Below, piece after piece: positions 44,306-53,756 of a stretch of DNA of 64,000 bases. Below the pieces are notes generated by a model. That model worked only from the letters and a program-made list of their open reading frames with translations, was not told the DNA's origin and made no database searches. Each line of letters starts with the position of its first letter. The stretch's first letter is position 1. Made by a program: the position numbers and the translations under genes. Source of the stretch: Prevotella sp. (GTDB lineage Bacteria > Bacteroidota > Bacteroidia > Bacteroidales > Bacteroidaceae); contig JAFUVB010000040.1 in NCBI GenBank assembly GCA_017471245.1, positions 1-64,000 of the forward strand, written 5' to 3'.

Positions 44306-44382
44306 GTTACCTGCTGCGTTACCCGCTGCGTTATCCACTGCGTAACGCAGATAGTAACGCAGCGGGTAACGCAGCAAGTAAC
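44306..44382. repeat. Inverted repeat with iterated 12-mer arms (hairpin C)
   Basis: Bases 44306-44333 pair with 44355-44382 (28 positions, one mismatch). The arms consist of the same 12-bp unit as hairpin B (TGCGTTACCNGC), and the 21-nt loop contains its own small palindrome CTGCGTAACGCAG. It lies in the 631-bp gap between ftsZ and uvrA, 141 bp before array C. Confidence 0.88.
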
Positions 44383-44523
44383 GCAGCAGAAATTACAAAC
44401 TGCTGCTAATCAGTGATATACGCGTATCTACAGATGTATTCCGTTTTTGTGTATAGAAGGAACTGCTGAAGATATGATCATTGGTTTCTCGATTCTTAAA
44501 ACGTAGCGATGCAACATCTAACA

Positions 44524-44647
44524 AAAAACATAGTTTTTGGCATTAAAAGTATATGTTTCATGCCTCAAAAGCATAGGTTTCATGCTTCAAAAGCATGGGT
44601 TTCATGCTTCAAAAGCATAGGTTTTATTCCTCAAAAACATAGGTTTT
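44524..44647. repeat. Six-unit 22-bp A4-N7-T4 array (copy C)
   Basis: Unit starts are 44524, 44545/44546, 44567, 44589, 44611 and 44633 (22-bp period). All are in the GCATAGG orientation; the first two and the last have diverged. The array ends 25 bp before the uvrA stop codon. Confidence 0.9.
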
Positions 44648-44672
44648 TTCTTATCACACGCTATTGGCTGCT

Positions 44673-47498
44673 TCAGCGCAGCTCGTTTTTCAGGAACTGC
44701 GCTGTATAGCCGATACCGCTCTTCACCACCTCTTCGGGCGTTCCCTCCACAAGAATGCGTCCGCCGTTGCGCCCTCCTTCGGGTCCCATGTCGATGATGT
44801 GGTCGGCAAGTTTGATGACATCGAGATTGTGTTCGATGATGATCACCGTGTTGCCACGGTTGACCAGCCTTTGAAGAACGTCCATCAGTATTCGTATATC
44901 CTCGAAGTGGAGTCCTGTTGTGGGTTCATCCAGGATATAGAGTGTCTTTCCCGTATCCTTTTTGCTGAGTTCCGTGGCAAGTTTCACGCGCTGGCTCTCA
45001 CCGCCGGAGAGGGTTGTTGAGGGCTGTCCCAGCTTGATATATCCAAGTCCTACATCCTGTATGGTCTTGATTTTCCTGAGTATTTCAGGCACGTTCTCAA
45101 AGAATTCCACTGCTTGGTTGATGGTCATGTCGAGCACATCGGCAATGCTCTTGCCCTTGTAGCGCACTTCCAGCGTCTCGCGGTTGTAGCGCTTGCCGTG
45201 ACAAACCTCGCACGGCACCATCACGTCGGGCAGGAAATTCATCTCAATGGTCTTGTATCCGTTGCCGCCGCATTCCTCGCAGCGTCCCCCTTTCACATTA
45301 AACGAGAAGCGTCCGGGCTTGTATCCGCGGATCTTAGCTTCGGGAAGGTTGACGAACAGCGAGCGGATGTCGCTAAAAACACCAGTATAGGTGGCAGGAT
45401 TGGAGCGTGGCGTGCGGCCGAGAGGCGACTGATCGACGTTTACCACCTTGTCGATGTTATCCAAACCCTCGATGCTGTCGTAGGGCATGGGCTTTTTCAG
45501 CGAGCGATAGAAATGCTGGCTGAGAATGGGTTGCAGTGTCTCGTTTACCAAAGTGGATTTTCCCGATCCGCTCACGCCCGTCACGAGGATGAGTTTCCCT
45601 AAAGGGAAGGCAGCGTCTACGTTCTTCAGGTTGTTGCCTTTTGCACCTTTGATGGTGAGCCATTTGCCGTTTCCCTGCCTGCGTTGTGCCGGTACGTCGA
45701 TTCTTAGTTCTCCGTTCAGGTATTGCGAAGTGATGGTGTGAGCCTCCATCATGTCTTTCGGAGTGCCTTGGAATACCACTTGTCCGCCTTTCCGCCCCGC
45801 TTTCGGTCCGATGTCGATCACATAATCGGCATTGAGCATCATGTCTTTGTCGTGCTCCACCACGATAACGGTGTTTCCGATGTCGCGCAGTTCCTTCAGA
45901 GAGGTAATCAGTCGAGCGTTGTCTCGCTGGTGCAGTCCGATGCTTGGTTCGTCGAGAATGTATAAAACGTTCACTAATTGCGATCCGATCTGCGTTGCCA
46001 GTCGTATGCGCTGGCTCTCTCCGCCGGAAAGAGATGCCGACTGGCGGTCGAGCGCTAAGTAGTCGAGTCCCACTTCGAGCATGAAATCCAGTCGGGTGAT
46101 GATTTCCTTGATGATTTCCTCTGCTATTTTCTGCTGCTGAGGCTCCATGTGCTCCTCCACATGCTGTAGCCATTCCCTCAGTTCGGTGATGTCCATCTGT
46201 GCAAGATCAGAGATGTTCTTCTCCCAGATGCGATACGACAGCGACTCGCGGTTGAGTCTTTGTCCGTGGCATTCGGGACATTGCGCCGTCTCAAGGAACT
46301 GATCGGCCCATTTCTGGCCGCTTGCGCTGTCGTCGTTGTCCATCACGTTGCGCAGATACTTGATGATTCCGTCGAACTGAACGAAGTAGTCGCTGCCGGT
46401 GTGCACCAGTTCCTTGTCGATGCGAACACTTTCGAGCGAGCCGTAGAGTATCTCTCGCAGTGCTTCCTCGGGGATGTCTTCCACCACTGTCTTGATATTG
46501 AGGTCGTATTTCTGCAAGATGGCGCTGATTTGCCAGAATATCATCTGGTTCTTGTATTTGCCTAACGGCACGATAGCACCGTCGTGGATTGACAACCGAC
46601 GATTGGGAATCACCTTGTTCAGGTCGATTTCGTTGATATATCCCAGTCCTTTGCAGTGGGGGCAGGCACCTTCGGGCGAGTTGAACGAGAACTTGTTGGG
46701 TGCCGGATCACCGTAGGAGATGCCCGTGGTGGGACACATCAGCCTGCGGCTGTAATACTTTGCCTCCATCGTTTCCTGACGCAGTATCATGATTAACCCA
46801 TCACCTTGCTTCATGGCAATGTTCACGCTCTTTTTCAAGCGGTTATCATCTTTTTGCTGAACCTTTAGTTTATCAATTACCACTTCTATGTTGTGGTTCT
46901 TGTATCGGTCCACTTTCATGCCTCGTTCCATCTCTTTCACCTCGCCGTCGATGCGGATATAGAGATAGCCTTTTCTGCGCATGCTCTCAAAAAGCTCGCG
47001 ATAGTGTCCCTTGCGGTTCCTTACCAACGGCGCGAGGATGTAAATCTTCTCCCCGTCATAGTCGGAATTGATCATTTCCACCACCTTCTCCTCGGTGTAT
47101 TTCACCATTTTCTCGCCCGTCATATAGCTGTATGCCGTGCCTGCACGTGCATAGAGCAGTCGGAGAAAGTCGTAAACCTCGGTGGTAGTACCCACTGTTG
47201 AGCGCGGGTTCTTGTTGGTGGTCTTCTGTTCGATGCTGATTACGGGGCTCAATCCGGTGATTTTGTCAACGTCGGGGCGCTGCATGCCACCGAGGAAATT
47301 GCGGGCATAGGCTGAGAAGGTCTCGATATAGCGGCGCTGTCCTTCGGCAAAAATGGTGTCGAAAGCCAGCGACGACTTGCCCGAACCACTCAGTCCGGTG
47401 ATTACGGTGAGCGAATTGCGCGGTATTTCAACGTCTACATTCTTGAGATTATGTACGCGCGCACCCCAAACATTTATCTTGCTGTCTTCGCGTTTCAT
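44673..47498 (-). CDS. uvrA: Excinuclease ABC subunit A
   Basis: Damage-recognition ATPase of nucleotide excision repair. Two ABC modules: Walker [15 protein letters not shown] and [14 protein letters not shown]; signatures [17 protein letters not shown] and [16 protein letters not shown]; Walker [15 protein letters not shown] and [14 protein letters not shown]. The C-terminal zinc finger [13 protein letters not shown]...PCEVCHG is intact. The first finger reads MCPTTGISY...ACPHCKGLG, so one of its four cysteines is missing. 941 residues is the family length. Its start is 1 bp from the upstream gene's stop. Confidence 0.97.
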   Translation of the reverse strand: MKREDSKINVWGARVHNLKNVDVEIPRNSLTVITGLSGSGKSSLAFDTIFAEGQRRYIETFSAYARNFLGGMQRPDVDKITGLSPVISIEQKTTNKNPRSTVGTTTEVYDFLRLLYARAGTAYSYMTGEKMVKYTEEKVVEMINSDYDGEKIYILAPLVRNRKGHYRELFESMRRKGYLYIRIDGEVKEMERGMKVDRYKNHNIEVVIDKLKVQQKDDNRLKKSVNIAMKQGDGLIMILRQETMEAKYYSRRLMCPTTGISYGDPAPNKFSFNSPEGACPHCKGLGYINEIDLNKVIPNRRLSIHDGAIVPLGKYKNQMIFWQISAILQKYDLNIKTVVEDIPEEALREILYGSLESVRIDKELVHTGSDYFVQFDGIIKYLRNVMDNDDSASGQKWADQFLETAQCPECHGQRLNRESLSYRIWEKNISDLAQMDITELREWLQHVEEHMEPQQQKIAEEIIKEIITRLDFMLEVGLDYLALDRQSASLSGGESQRIRLATQIGSQLVNVLYILDEPSIGLHQRDNARLITSLKELRDIGNTVIVVEHDKDMMLNADYVIDIGPKAGRKGGQVVFQGTPKDMMEAHTITSQYLNGELRIDVPAQRRQGNGKWLTIKGAKGNNLKNVDAAFPLGKLILVTGVSGSGKSTLVNETLQPILSQHFYRSLKKPMPYDSIEGLDNIDKVVNVDQSPLGRTPRSNPATYTGVFSDIRSLFVNLPEAKIRGYKPGRFSFNVKGGRCEECGGNGYKTIEMNFLPDVMVPCEVCHGKRYNRETLEVRYKGKSIADVLDMTINQAVEFFENVPEILRKIKTIQDVGLGYIKLGQPSTTLSGGESQRVKLATELSKKDTGKTLYILDEPTTGLHFEDIRILMDVLQRLVNRGNTVIIIEHNLDVIKLADHIIDMGPEGGRNGGRILVEGTPEEVVKSGIGYTAQFLKNELR

Positions 47499-47499
47499 A

Positions 47500-48216
47500 T
47501 TAATAATTATTCTCGCTGCGTCCTGTTTCAGTGTATCCTCTCAGTAAATTCACGTCCTTACGGATGTTGTACACCCGTCCGTCGGCACCTTTCGCCTTCA
47601 CCAACACGAAATAAACGCCTTGTTTCACATCCTGTCCGTTGTGCTTTCCGTCCCATCCCTTCGCGGGATCGTCCCATTCGAAGAGCTTCTGACCCCATCG
47701 GTTGAAGATGGTGGCATGGAATTCCACCAGACTCTGATAGGTCTTTGCCTTGTACACGTCGTTGATGTCGTCGCCATTCGGTGAGAAAGCGTTGGGCATT
47801 TCTAAGCGGCTCTCGCTGATGGTCACCCTTATGGGACCGATTTCCTCCCAATAGTCCTTGGTGAAACTGACGGTGTCTTTTCCCAGGACGAATGTGGCAT
47901 AAAGCTCAATGCGGTGAGAACCCGCCTTGGTGAATGTGAACTCGGTGTCTTCTTCATAGCGGATGAGGTATGGCGACTCATCACCTTCCATGGTGAACCG
48001 CCATTCATAGTTGGCAGAATAGGCACCGATGCCCGATGCGTTGGCGCGGAACACCCCACGGAGCGGGGCAGAGCCGGAGAAGTTTGTGCTCTCTTCTTCG
48101 TTGCCGTCGCTGTTGATGAACACCGCCGTTGGGTTGATGGTGGGTATTTCGTCGGCTATTGCTGTTGAAAATGGTAAAAGAGCCATCCAGAGCAAGAATA
48201 TTTTGTTTATTTTCAT
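47500..48216 (-). CDS. Exported protein with type IX secretion type-B C-terminal sorting domain
   Basis: 238 residues. Signal peptide ([15 protein letters not shown]), a PKD-like beta-sandwich (about 30-135, [22 protein letters not shown]), then a C-terminal gliding-motility-type domain: [54 protein letters not shown]. This CTD (TIGR04131-like) directs export through the type IX secretion system. The passenger is too short for an obvious enzyme, so adhesin or surface-anchor roles are possible. It is transcribed into uvrA, and divergent from the LysM gene. Confidence 0.86.
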   Translation of the reverse strand: MKINKIFLLWMALLPFSTAIADEIPTINPTAVFINSDGNEEESTNFSGSAPLRGVFRANASGIGAYSANYEWRFTMEGDESPYLIRYEEDTEFTFTKAGSHRIELYATFVLGKDTVSFTKDYWEEIGPIRVTISESRLEMPNAFSPNGDDINDVYKAKTYQSLVEFHATIFNRWGQKLFEWDDPAKGWDGKHNGQDVKQGVYFVLVKAKGADGRVYNIRKDVNLLRGYTETGRSENNY

Positions 48217-48243
48217 TTTCTGAGTTATATTATTGCAAAGTAT

Positions 48244-48275
48244 TTTGCAAAGATACTTATTTTTTTGTATTTTTG
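48244..48275 (+). promoter_or_regulatory. Promoter of the LysM / periplasmic-binding protein gene
   Basis: TTTG (48244-48247), 20-bp spacer, TATTTTTG (48268-48275), leader about 22 nt to the ATG at 48303. A minus-strand TATCTTTG (complement of 48248-48255) for the divergent CTD gene overlaps it. Confidence 0.7.
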
Positions 48276-48302
48276 CACCGTAATTATAAAATAAAACGGA
48301 TT

Positions 48303-49652
48303 ATGCATGTTTTTTTAAGATATATACTCGTGCTTTTCATGCTTTCCATGGGAACTGGTTTGTCTGCACAGACGAAAACATGGAAGGAAATGCACAAAGT
48401 GAAGAAAAAAGAGACCATCTACGGTATCGCGAAAGAGTATGGCGTTACCGAGGAAGAGTTGCGAAAAGCCAACCCGGAGATGAATGCGCCCGACTATAAA
48501 CTGAAGAAAGGCGACTACATCTTCATCCCTTATCCAGAAGTGAAAAAGCCGGTGGAAACGCCTAAACCCAAGCCAGCCATCGACTATACCGATGTGCGCA
48601 ACCGCGCAATCAGGGTGGGAATCATGCTGCCACTGCACGATGTGGACGGCGACGGCCGCCGTATGGTGGAGTATTACCGCGGAATCCTGATGGCATGCGA
48701 AGAGCTGAAGAAAGACGGTATCTCAACAGATATCCATGCATGGAACGTTAATATAGATGCAGATATCACTCAAACGCTTGCCGAAAAGGGTGCCGACAAG
48801 CTCGATATCATCTTCGGGCCGCTCTATACCAAGCAGATGGATGCCCTGTCACAGTTCGTAAAGGCAAACGGAATCAAGCTTGTGATACCGTTTTCCATCA
48901 ATGGAAACCATGTAGACAAGAATGATCAAATCTACCAAGTGTATCAATCGCCCGAGGTTTTGAACGAAGATGCCATCAATGCATTCCTCGATCGTTTCCT
49001 GAACTATCACATCGTGATCATCGACTGCAACGACAAGACAAGCAACAAGGGCATGTTCACATTCGGATTGCGCAAACGATTGGACGAGAAAGGCATCAAA
49101 TATAACATCACAAACCTGAACAGTAGTGAGGAGGCATTTGCCAAATCATTCGTGCTCGACAAGCCTAACGTGGTGATTCTGAACACTGGGCGGTCGCCGG
49201 AACTGACCACTACTTTCAACAAACTGGATGTGTTGACCAGTACAAACAGCGGAGTGAAGGTGTCGCTTTACGGATATAACGAGTGGCTGTTGTATGAATA
49301 TGCGCATGCACAGCGCTATCACAAATACGACACCTACGTTCCCACCTATTATTATTATAATACCCTGTCGGGCAAAACCCAGGACTTTGAGATGAAATAC
49401 CGCAGCAATTTCGGCGCAAGCATGATGAATGCCTTGCCTCGATTCGGCATTACGGGTTACGACCATGCCATGTTCTTCCTCAAAGGCTTGCATCAGCAGG
49501 GAAAGAATTTCACGGGAGAAGTGAGCGACAAGAACGCTCTGCAGACCCAGTTGAAGTTCCTGAAGACAGGAAAGGGTGGGGGAATGCGCAACCGGCAGTT
49601 CCTGTTGGTGCACTATAACCGCAACAAATCAATCTCAACCATTGTCTATTGA
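48303..49652 (+). CDS. LysM-domain periplasmic-binding-protein-like lipid/peptidoglycan-associated protein
   Basis: 449 residues. Signal peptide ending GTGLSAQ, then a LysM peptidoglycan-binding repeat (about 30-72, KKKETIYGIAKEYGVTEEELRKANPEM). From about residue 100 there is a type 1 periplasmic-binding fold like amino-acid receptor domains (IRVGIMLPLHDVDGDGRRMVEYYRG, GPLYTKQMDALSQFVKANG, FGITGYDHAMFFLKGLHQQG). No ABC transporter genes are adjacent, so a structural or sensor role is likelier than uptake. I start at the ATG at 48303 because the promoter sits inside the longer frame from 48159. The PorT-like gene follows. Confidence 0.85.
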   Translation: MHVFLRYILVLFMLSMGTGLSAQTKTWKEMHKVKKKETIYGIAKEYGVTEEELRKANPEMNAPDYKLKKGDYIFIPYPEVKKPVETPKPKPAIDYTDVRNRAIRVGIMLPLHDVDGDGRRMVEYYRGILMACEELKKDGISTDIHAWNVNIDADITQTLAEKGADKLDIIFGPLYTKQMDALSQFVKANGIKLVIPFSINGNHVDKNDQIYQVYQSPEVLNEDAINAFLDRFLNYHIVIIDCNDKTSNKGMFTFGLRKRLDEKGIKYNITNLNSSEEAFAKSFVLDKPNVVILNTGRSPELTTTFNKLDVLTSTNSGVKVSLYGYNEWLLYEYAHAQRYHKYDTYVPTYYYYNTLSGKTQDFEMKYRSNFGASMMNALPRFGITGYDHAMFFLKGLHQQGKNFTGEVSDKNALQTQLKFLKTGKGGGMRNRQFLLVHYNRNKSISTIVY

Positions 49653-49657
49653 TTGCT

Positions 49658-50404
49658 ATGAAAAGAATCGTCCAGCTGGTATTCATATCGTTGCTCTTTT
49701 CAATACCTGTGCAGGCACAGGTAGGAGAGCATCGTGACGATTTGAGTATCGGATTCAATGGCGGCTATGTGTTGAGCAATATAGCATTCGTACCCAGGGT
49801 GAACCAGACATTCCACGGCGGTTTGACCGGTGGATTGTCGGTGCGCTATGTATGTGAAAAGTATTTCAACACCATCTGCTCCGTATATGCAGAGCTGAAC
49901 TATTCACAGATTGGATGGAAAGAAGATATCCTTGACCGTGAAGACAAGCCGGTGATCAATCAAGATACTGAACTTCCTGAAGAATATCAGCGCACGATGA
50001 ACTATTTCCAGTTGCCGATAATGGCGCACTTGGCATGGGGAAAAGAGAAGAAAGGCATGAACTTCTTCTTCCAGGCTGGTCCGCAGTTCGGCTATTTCCT
50101 GTCAGACAAGTCGGAGTATAATTTCGATTTGAACAGGCCAAACCTTTACGACCGTGTGAACATCAGGATGGATCAGGACACGATGTCGGTTGCCAACAAG
50201 CTTGACTATGGCATTGCCGCCGGAGTAGGCATGGAGTATTCCCATCCCAAGATAGGCCATTTCCTCTTGGAGGCTCGCTACTATTACGGGTTGGGCAATA
50301 TCTACAAGGATTCGAAACGCGATGTGTTCGGCAGGTCTAACTTCAACAATATCGTGGTAAAGCTGACCTACCTCTTCGACATCAAGAGAACAAAGAAACA
50401 ATAA
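49658..50404 (+). CDS. PorT-family outer-membrane beta-barrel protein
   Basis: 248 residues. Signal peptide ending SIPVQAQ, then OMP_b-brl_2-type strands: LSIGFNGGYVLSNIAF, GGLTGGLSVRYVCEKYF, VYAELNYSQIGWKED, YFQLPIMAHLAWG, FFFQAGPQFGYFL, LDYGIAAGVGMEYS, FLLEARYYYGLGNIY, ending NIVVKLTYLFD. The family includes the type IX secretion accessory PorT, but many paralogues have other roles. The ATG 49658 lies 5 bp after the upstream stop, implying cotranscription. Confidence 0.85.
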   Translation: MKRIVQLVFISLLFSIPVQAQVGEHRDDLSIGFNGGYVLSNIAFVPRVNQTFHGGLTGGLSVRYVCEKYFNTICSVYAELNYSQIGWKEDILDREDKPVINQDTELPEEYQRTMNYFQLPIMAHLAWGKEKKGMNFFFQAGPQFGYFLSDKSEYNFDLNRPNLYDRVNIRMDQDTMSVANKLDYGIAAGVGMEYSHPKIGHFLLEARYYYGLGNIYKDSKRDVFGRSNFNNIVVKLTYLFDIKRTKKQ

Positions 50405-50438
50405 AATCAACTTAATACTAACTTTTAAATAATCAATT

Positions 50439-51965
50439 ATGTTTGAAGGACAACCTAAAGGTCTATTCGCATTGGCGCTTGCCAACACCGGTGAGCGCTT
50501 TGGCTATTACACAATGATAGCCGTGTTTGCTCTGTTCCTGCGTGCCAACTTCGGATTAACCCCCGGAACGGCAGGCATTATCTACAGTTCTTTCTTGATG
50601 CTGGTGTATTTCCTGCCACTCATCGGCGGTATCATGGCCGACAAATTCGGCTTCGGCAAGATGGTTACGGCAGGTATCATCATCATGTTCTTCGGTTATC
50701 TGTTCCTTTCCATCCCTCTGGGCGGCGGAATCATGGCAATGTGCTGCATGCTGGCAGCGCTTTTCTTCATCAGTTTCGGCACCGGACTGTTCAAAGGCAA
50801 CCTTCAGGTGATGGTGGGAAACCTCTATGACGATCCCAAATATGCCGACAAGCGCGATTCCGGATTCTCTATTTTCTACATGGCTATCAACATCGGTGCC
50901 TTGTTTGCACCCACGGCAGCCATCAAGATCTCAGAATGGGCAAAGAATTCACTCGGTTATACACAGGACGGAGAGGCATATCACTTCGCTTTTGCTGTGG
51001 CTTGCGCCTCGCTGATCCTCTCTATTGCCATCTATTACGCATTCCGCAGCACCTTCCGCCATACAGAAGGCGGCAAGAAAAATGCTCAGAAATCCAATGT
51101 TGCTGCTTCAAATGAGCCCGAACTCACCAAGGAAGAAACCAAGGAGCGCATTGTTGCCCTTTGTCTGGTGTTTGCCGTGGTGATTTTCTTCTGGATGGCA
51201 TTCCACCAGAACGGACTTTCGCTCACCTATTTCGCCAATGAGTTCACCGAGAAGAGTGCCGAAGGAGTTCACACCATGCCGTTTGATGTGATCAATCTGG
51301 TGATGGTGATCTTTATTGTGTATGCTTTGTTCTCGCTGTTCCAGAGCAAGACCTCACGCGGAAAGTGCATTTCAGCGCTGGTTATCCTGCTTGCGCTTGG
51401 CGTTTTGGTATATAAGTATTACCGCGCCACAGGTTCTGTAGATATTTCCGCACCTATCTTCCAGCAATTCAACCCATTCTACGTGGTTGCACTAACTCCT
51501 GTGAGCATGGCAATATTCGGTTCGCTCGCAGCAAAGGGCAAAGAGCCTTCAGCACCGCGCAAGATTGCATACGGAATGATAGTTGCCGCAGCTGCATTCT
51601 GCCTGATGATGTACGCATCACGTAGTCTTCCGTCACCCGATGAGCAGAAAGCGCTGGGCGAAGCAGGCATGTTTGTGTCTCCCTACTGGCTGATTACCAC
51701 CTATTTGGTACTCACATTCGGCGAATTGCTGCTCTCTCCGATGGGCATTTCATTCGTTTCGAAGGTGGCACCTCCCAAATATAAGGGTATGATGATGGGT
51801 GGCTGGTTCGTGGCAACTGCCATTGGCAACCAGCTCGTTATGGTTGGCGGTCTGCTCTGGGGCGGTTTGAAGCTCTGGATTGTATGGGCTGTGTTTGCAG
51901 TGCTCTGCATTCTTTCCGCTATCTTCATGTTTGCCATGATGAAACGCTTAGAAAAAGTGGCATAA
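50439..51965 (+). CDS. Proton-dependent oligopeptide transporter (POT/PTR family)
   Basis: 508-residue major-facilitator protein, about 14 membrane helices, importing di- or tripeptides. The PTR2 signature DSGFSIFYMAINIGALFAP is intact. The first-helix motif normally reads ExxERFxYY; here it is NTGERFGYY, so the first glutamate is Asn while the second Glu and the Arg remain. This could alter proton coupling. It lies 34 bp after the PorT-like gene; a hairpin at 52033-52073 follows. Confidence 0.92.
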   Translation: MFEGQPKGLFALALANTGERFGYYTMIAVFALFLRANFGLTPGTAGIIYSSFLMLVYFLPLIGGIMADKFGFGKMVTAGIIIMFFGYLFLSIPLGGGIMAMCCMLAALFFISFGTGLFKGNLQVMVGNLYDDPKYADKRDSGFSIFYMAINIGALFAPTAAIKISEWAKNSLGYTQDGEAYHFAFAVACASLILSIAIYYAFRSTFRHTEGGKKNAQKSNVAASNEPELTKEETKERIVALCLVFAVVIFFWMAFHQNGLSLTYFANEFTEKSAEGVHTMPFDVINLVMVIFIVYALFSLFQSKTSRGKCISALVILLALGVLVYKYYRATGSVDISAPIFQQFNPFYVVALTPVSMAIFGSLAAKGKEPSAPRKIAYGMIVAAAAFCLMMYASRSLPSPDEQKALGEAGMFVSPYWLITTYLVLTFGELLLSPMGISFVSKVAPPKYKGMMMGGWFVATAIGNQLVMVGGLLWGGLKLWIVWAVFAVLCILSAIFMFAMMKRLEKVA

Positions 51966-52032
51966 TACTGATAGCGGCATCATCAAAAAGCTGATATACG
52001 CTTCATCCAAAGCGATGATGCATCACGAATAT

Positions 52033-52073
52033 TGGTGAAGATATGAACCTGCATTTTGGTTCTATCTTCACCA
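52033..52073. terminator. Hairpin after the POT gene
   Basis: TGGTGAAGATA and GAACC (52033-52049, one bulged T) pair with GGTTC and TATCTTCACCA (52058-52073), a 16-bp stem. The following TATTTATTATTG is AT-rich but lacks a solid T run. It could serve the POT gene and msrA in both directions. Confidence 0.55.
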
Positions 52074-52195
52074 TATTTATTATTGTAAAACAATGCTTTT
52101 CTTTGGAAAACCAACCTTTTTAGGGGAGAACGTATTCTTTTTTTATATAAGAAAACGATTGCGTTTATTGGAAAGTGATTGTTGAGGAGAGTGGT

Positions 52196-52711
52196 TTATG
52201 CCTTGCGTTTCATTCTTGCTTTCCTTGCAAACTCAAACAATTCGAGAGGCAAATGACAGTAGCCGTCGGGATTCTTGTCTAAATAATCCTGATGATATTC
52301 ATCGGCAGGGTAGAAGTTCCTTAAGGTCTCAATCTCAACCACGATAGGTTTCTCGTATTTTTCCTGCTGTTCTCCAACTACTTTATTGATGATGCCGAGC
52401 TGCGAATCATCCACATAATAGATGCCCGTACGGTATCTTGTTCCTTCATCATGCCCTTGTTTGTTCAGGCTTGTAGGGTCGATTGCCACGAAGAACATGT
52501 TGAGCAAGAATTCCAAATCCACAACATTCTCATCGTACGAGATGTGAACCGTTTCTGCAAAACCGGTCTTGTCGGTGTACACTTCTTGGTATGTCGGGTC
52601 TGCGGTGTTGCCGTTTGCGAATCCCACTTCCGTGTTGACCACCCCTTCGATCTGCTTGAAGAAATGTTCTGTTCCCCAGAAACAGCCTCCAGCCAAATAG
52701 ATATCTTTCAT
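52196..52711 (-). CDS. msrA: Peptide methionine sulfoxide reductase MsrA
   Basis: Reduces methionine-S-sulfoxide in proteins. The catalytic Cys lies in AGGCFWGTEHFF; GFANGNTADPTYQEVYTDKTG and TSLNKQGHDEGTRYRTGIYY are family motifs. Starting at MKDIYLAGG gives 171 residues; an ATG two codons earlier (52717) is also possible. There is no fused MsrB domain. Confidence 0.95.
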   Translation of the reverse strand: MKDIYLAGGCFWGTEHFFKQIEGVVNTEVGFANGNTADPTYQEVYTDKTGFAETVHISYDENVVDLEFLLNMFFVAIDPTSLNKQGHDEGTRYRTGIYYVDDSQLGIINKVVGEQQEKYEKPIVVEIETLRNFYPADEYHQDYLDKNPDGYCHLPLELFEFARKARMKRKA

Positions 52712-52859
52712 AATCAATGATTGAAATAATGTTTGTTACGTGATAAAGAATAGCCTGTTGCTTTAGGTTTGCGAAAGTACATAATATATTTGTAATTGCC
52801 AAGAAAAATGGAAAAAAGAAGAAAAAATGGTGGTTGTAGGCACAAAAAGTCGAAAAGTT

Positions 52860-52891
52860 TTTGGTTCTAACAAATAAATTTTGTAATTTTG
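52860..52891 (+). promoter_or_regulatory. Promoter of tRNA-Val
   Basis: TTTG (52860-52863), 20-bp spacer, TAATTTTG (52884-52891), about 19 bp before the tRNA 5' end. Confidence 0.7.
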
Positions 52892-52909
52892 CAGTCGGTT
52901 TTCAAAAAC

Positions 52910-52984
52910 AGGGGCGTAGCCCAGTTGGTTTAGAGCGCTGCAGTCACATTGCAGAGGTCATCGGTTCGAGCCCGATCGTCCCTA
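52910..52984 (+). tRNA. tRNA-Val (anticodon CAC)
   Basis: 75-nt cloverleaf. The acceptor stem AGGGGCG (52910-52916) pairs with CGTCCCT (52977-52983), with A at 52984 as discriminator. The anticodon arm is CTGCA / GTCACAT / TGCAG, placing CAC at 34-36 (reads GUG). The T arm carries GGTTCGAGCCC. One D-stem pair is mismatched. CCA is not encoded. It has its own promoter and a 13-bp terminator hairpin. Confidence 0.93.
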
Positions 52985-52991
52985 CTTTTCA

Positions 52992-53023
52992 CAATCCCCG
53001 GCAATGATTTTTGCCGGGGATTG
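52992..53023 (+). terminator. Terminator hairpin after tRNA-Val
   Basis: CAATCCCCGGCAA (52992-53004) pairs perfectly with TTGCCGGGGATTG (53011-53023) around a 6-nt loop. The 3' T tract is short and interrupted. Confidence 0.75.
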
Positions 53024-53102
53024 CTGCTTATTAAGTACTCTAAACCGCATTGAGTGTAGAAATAAAATGTGAATAATGATTCATGATTTCTGAATTTTTT
53101 AT

Positions 53103-53131
53103 TATCTTTGCATCGATAATGTTGTCAACAT
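53103..53131 (+). promoter_or_regulatory. -7 box and start-site palindrome of the TetR gene
   Basis: TATCTTTG (53103-53110) is the -7 box; the -33 box is unclear. The sequence ATGTTG-T-CAACAT (53119-53131) is a 6+1+6 palindrome that overlaps the start codon and the expected transcription start, the place where a TetR-type repressor would bind to silence its own gene. Confidence 0.5.
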
Positions 53132-53756
53132 GCATAAAAACAATAGCAATACAACATCACGAAATGATCTGCAACAGCGCGTGCTTGATAAGGCAATGAG
53201 CCTTTTCAAGCAGAATGGAATCAAGGCTGTGAAAATGGACGACATAGCATCTGCCATGTCGATGTCTAAGCGCACGCTCTATGAACTTTATGAAAACAAG
53301 GAGCAGTTGTTGTATGAAGGCATTTCGCGCGACATATCCATTGAGCATAAAGAACTGGAAAAGTATTCGCGTTCCGCTTCAAATGAGATGGAGATAGTCA
53401 TATTTGTCTTCAAGAGAAAGCTGAAAGAATTAGGAACAGTGAATCCTTTGTTCTTCAGCGACCTACATAAATATGAGCGCGTTCTCACTTTATTGCAGCA
53501 GTCTTCAGAACAAAACAGGAAGCGTTCCGTAGAGTTTATCAACAAAGGTGTTGAACACGGCTACTTCATACCTGCCCTCGACTATGAGATTGTTTCGAAA
53601 ATGGGTGACGGGGTGATGAATCACGTGGTTCAGAAGAAGCTGTATGAGCTGTATCCGCTGCGTGATTTGTTCGTCAATTGCGTGTATGTTCAGGTCAGGG
53701 GGGTATGTACTGAGAAGGGAAGGAAGATGCTTGATGAGCTGTTTTCAAATCCTTGA
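53130..53756 (+). CDS. TetR-family transcriptional regulator
   Basis: 208 residues. The N-terminal three-helix DNA-binding domain (about 15-62) shows RVLDKAMSLFKQNGIKAVKMDDIA and AMSMSKRTLYELYENKEQLL, where SKRTLYELYENKEQL is the recognition helix. The C-terminal ligand domain is helical with no identifiable specificity. It is transcribed alone toward relA, whose coding end it overlaps by 12 bp. Its targets and inducer are unknown. Confidence 0.9.
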   Translation: MHKNNSNTTSRNDLQQRVLDKAMSLFKQNGIKAVKMDDIASAMSMSKRTLYELYENKEQLLYEGISRDISIEHKELEKYSRSASNEMEIVIFVFKRKLKELGTVNPLFFSDLHKYERVLTLLQQSSEQNRKRSVEFINKGVEHGYFIPALDYEIVSKMGDGVMNHVVQKKLYELYPLRDLFVNCVYVQVRGVCTEKGRKMLDELFSNP

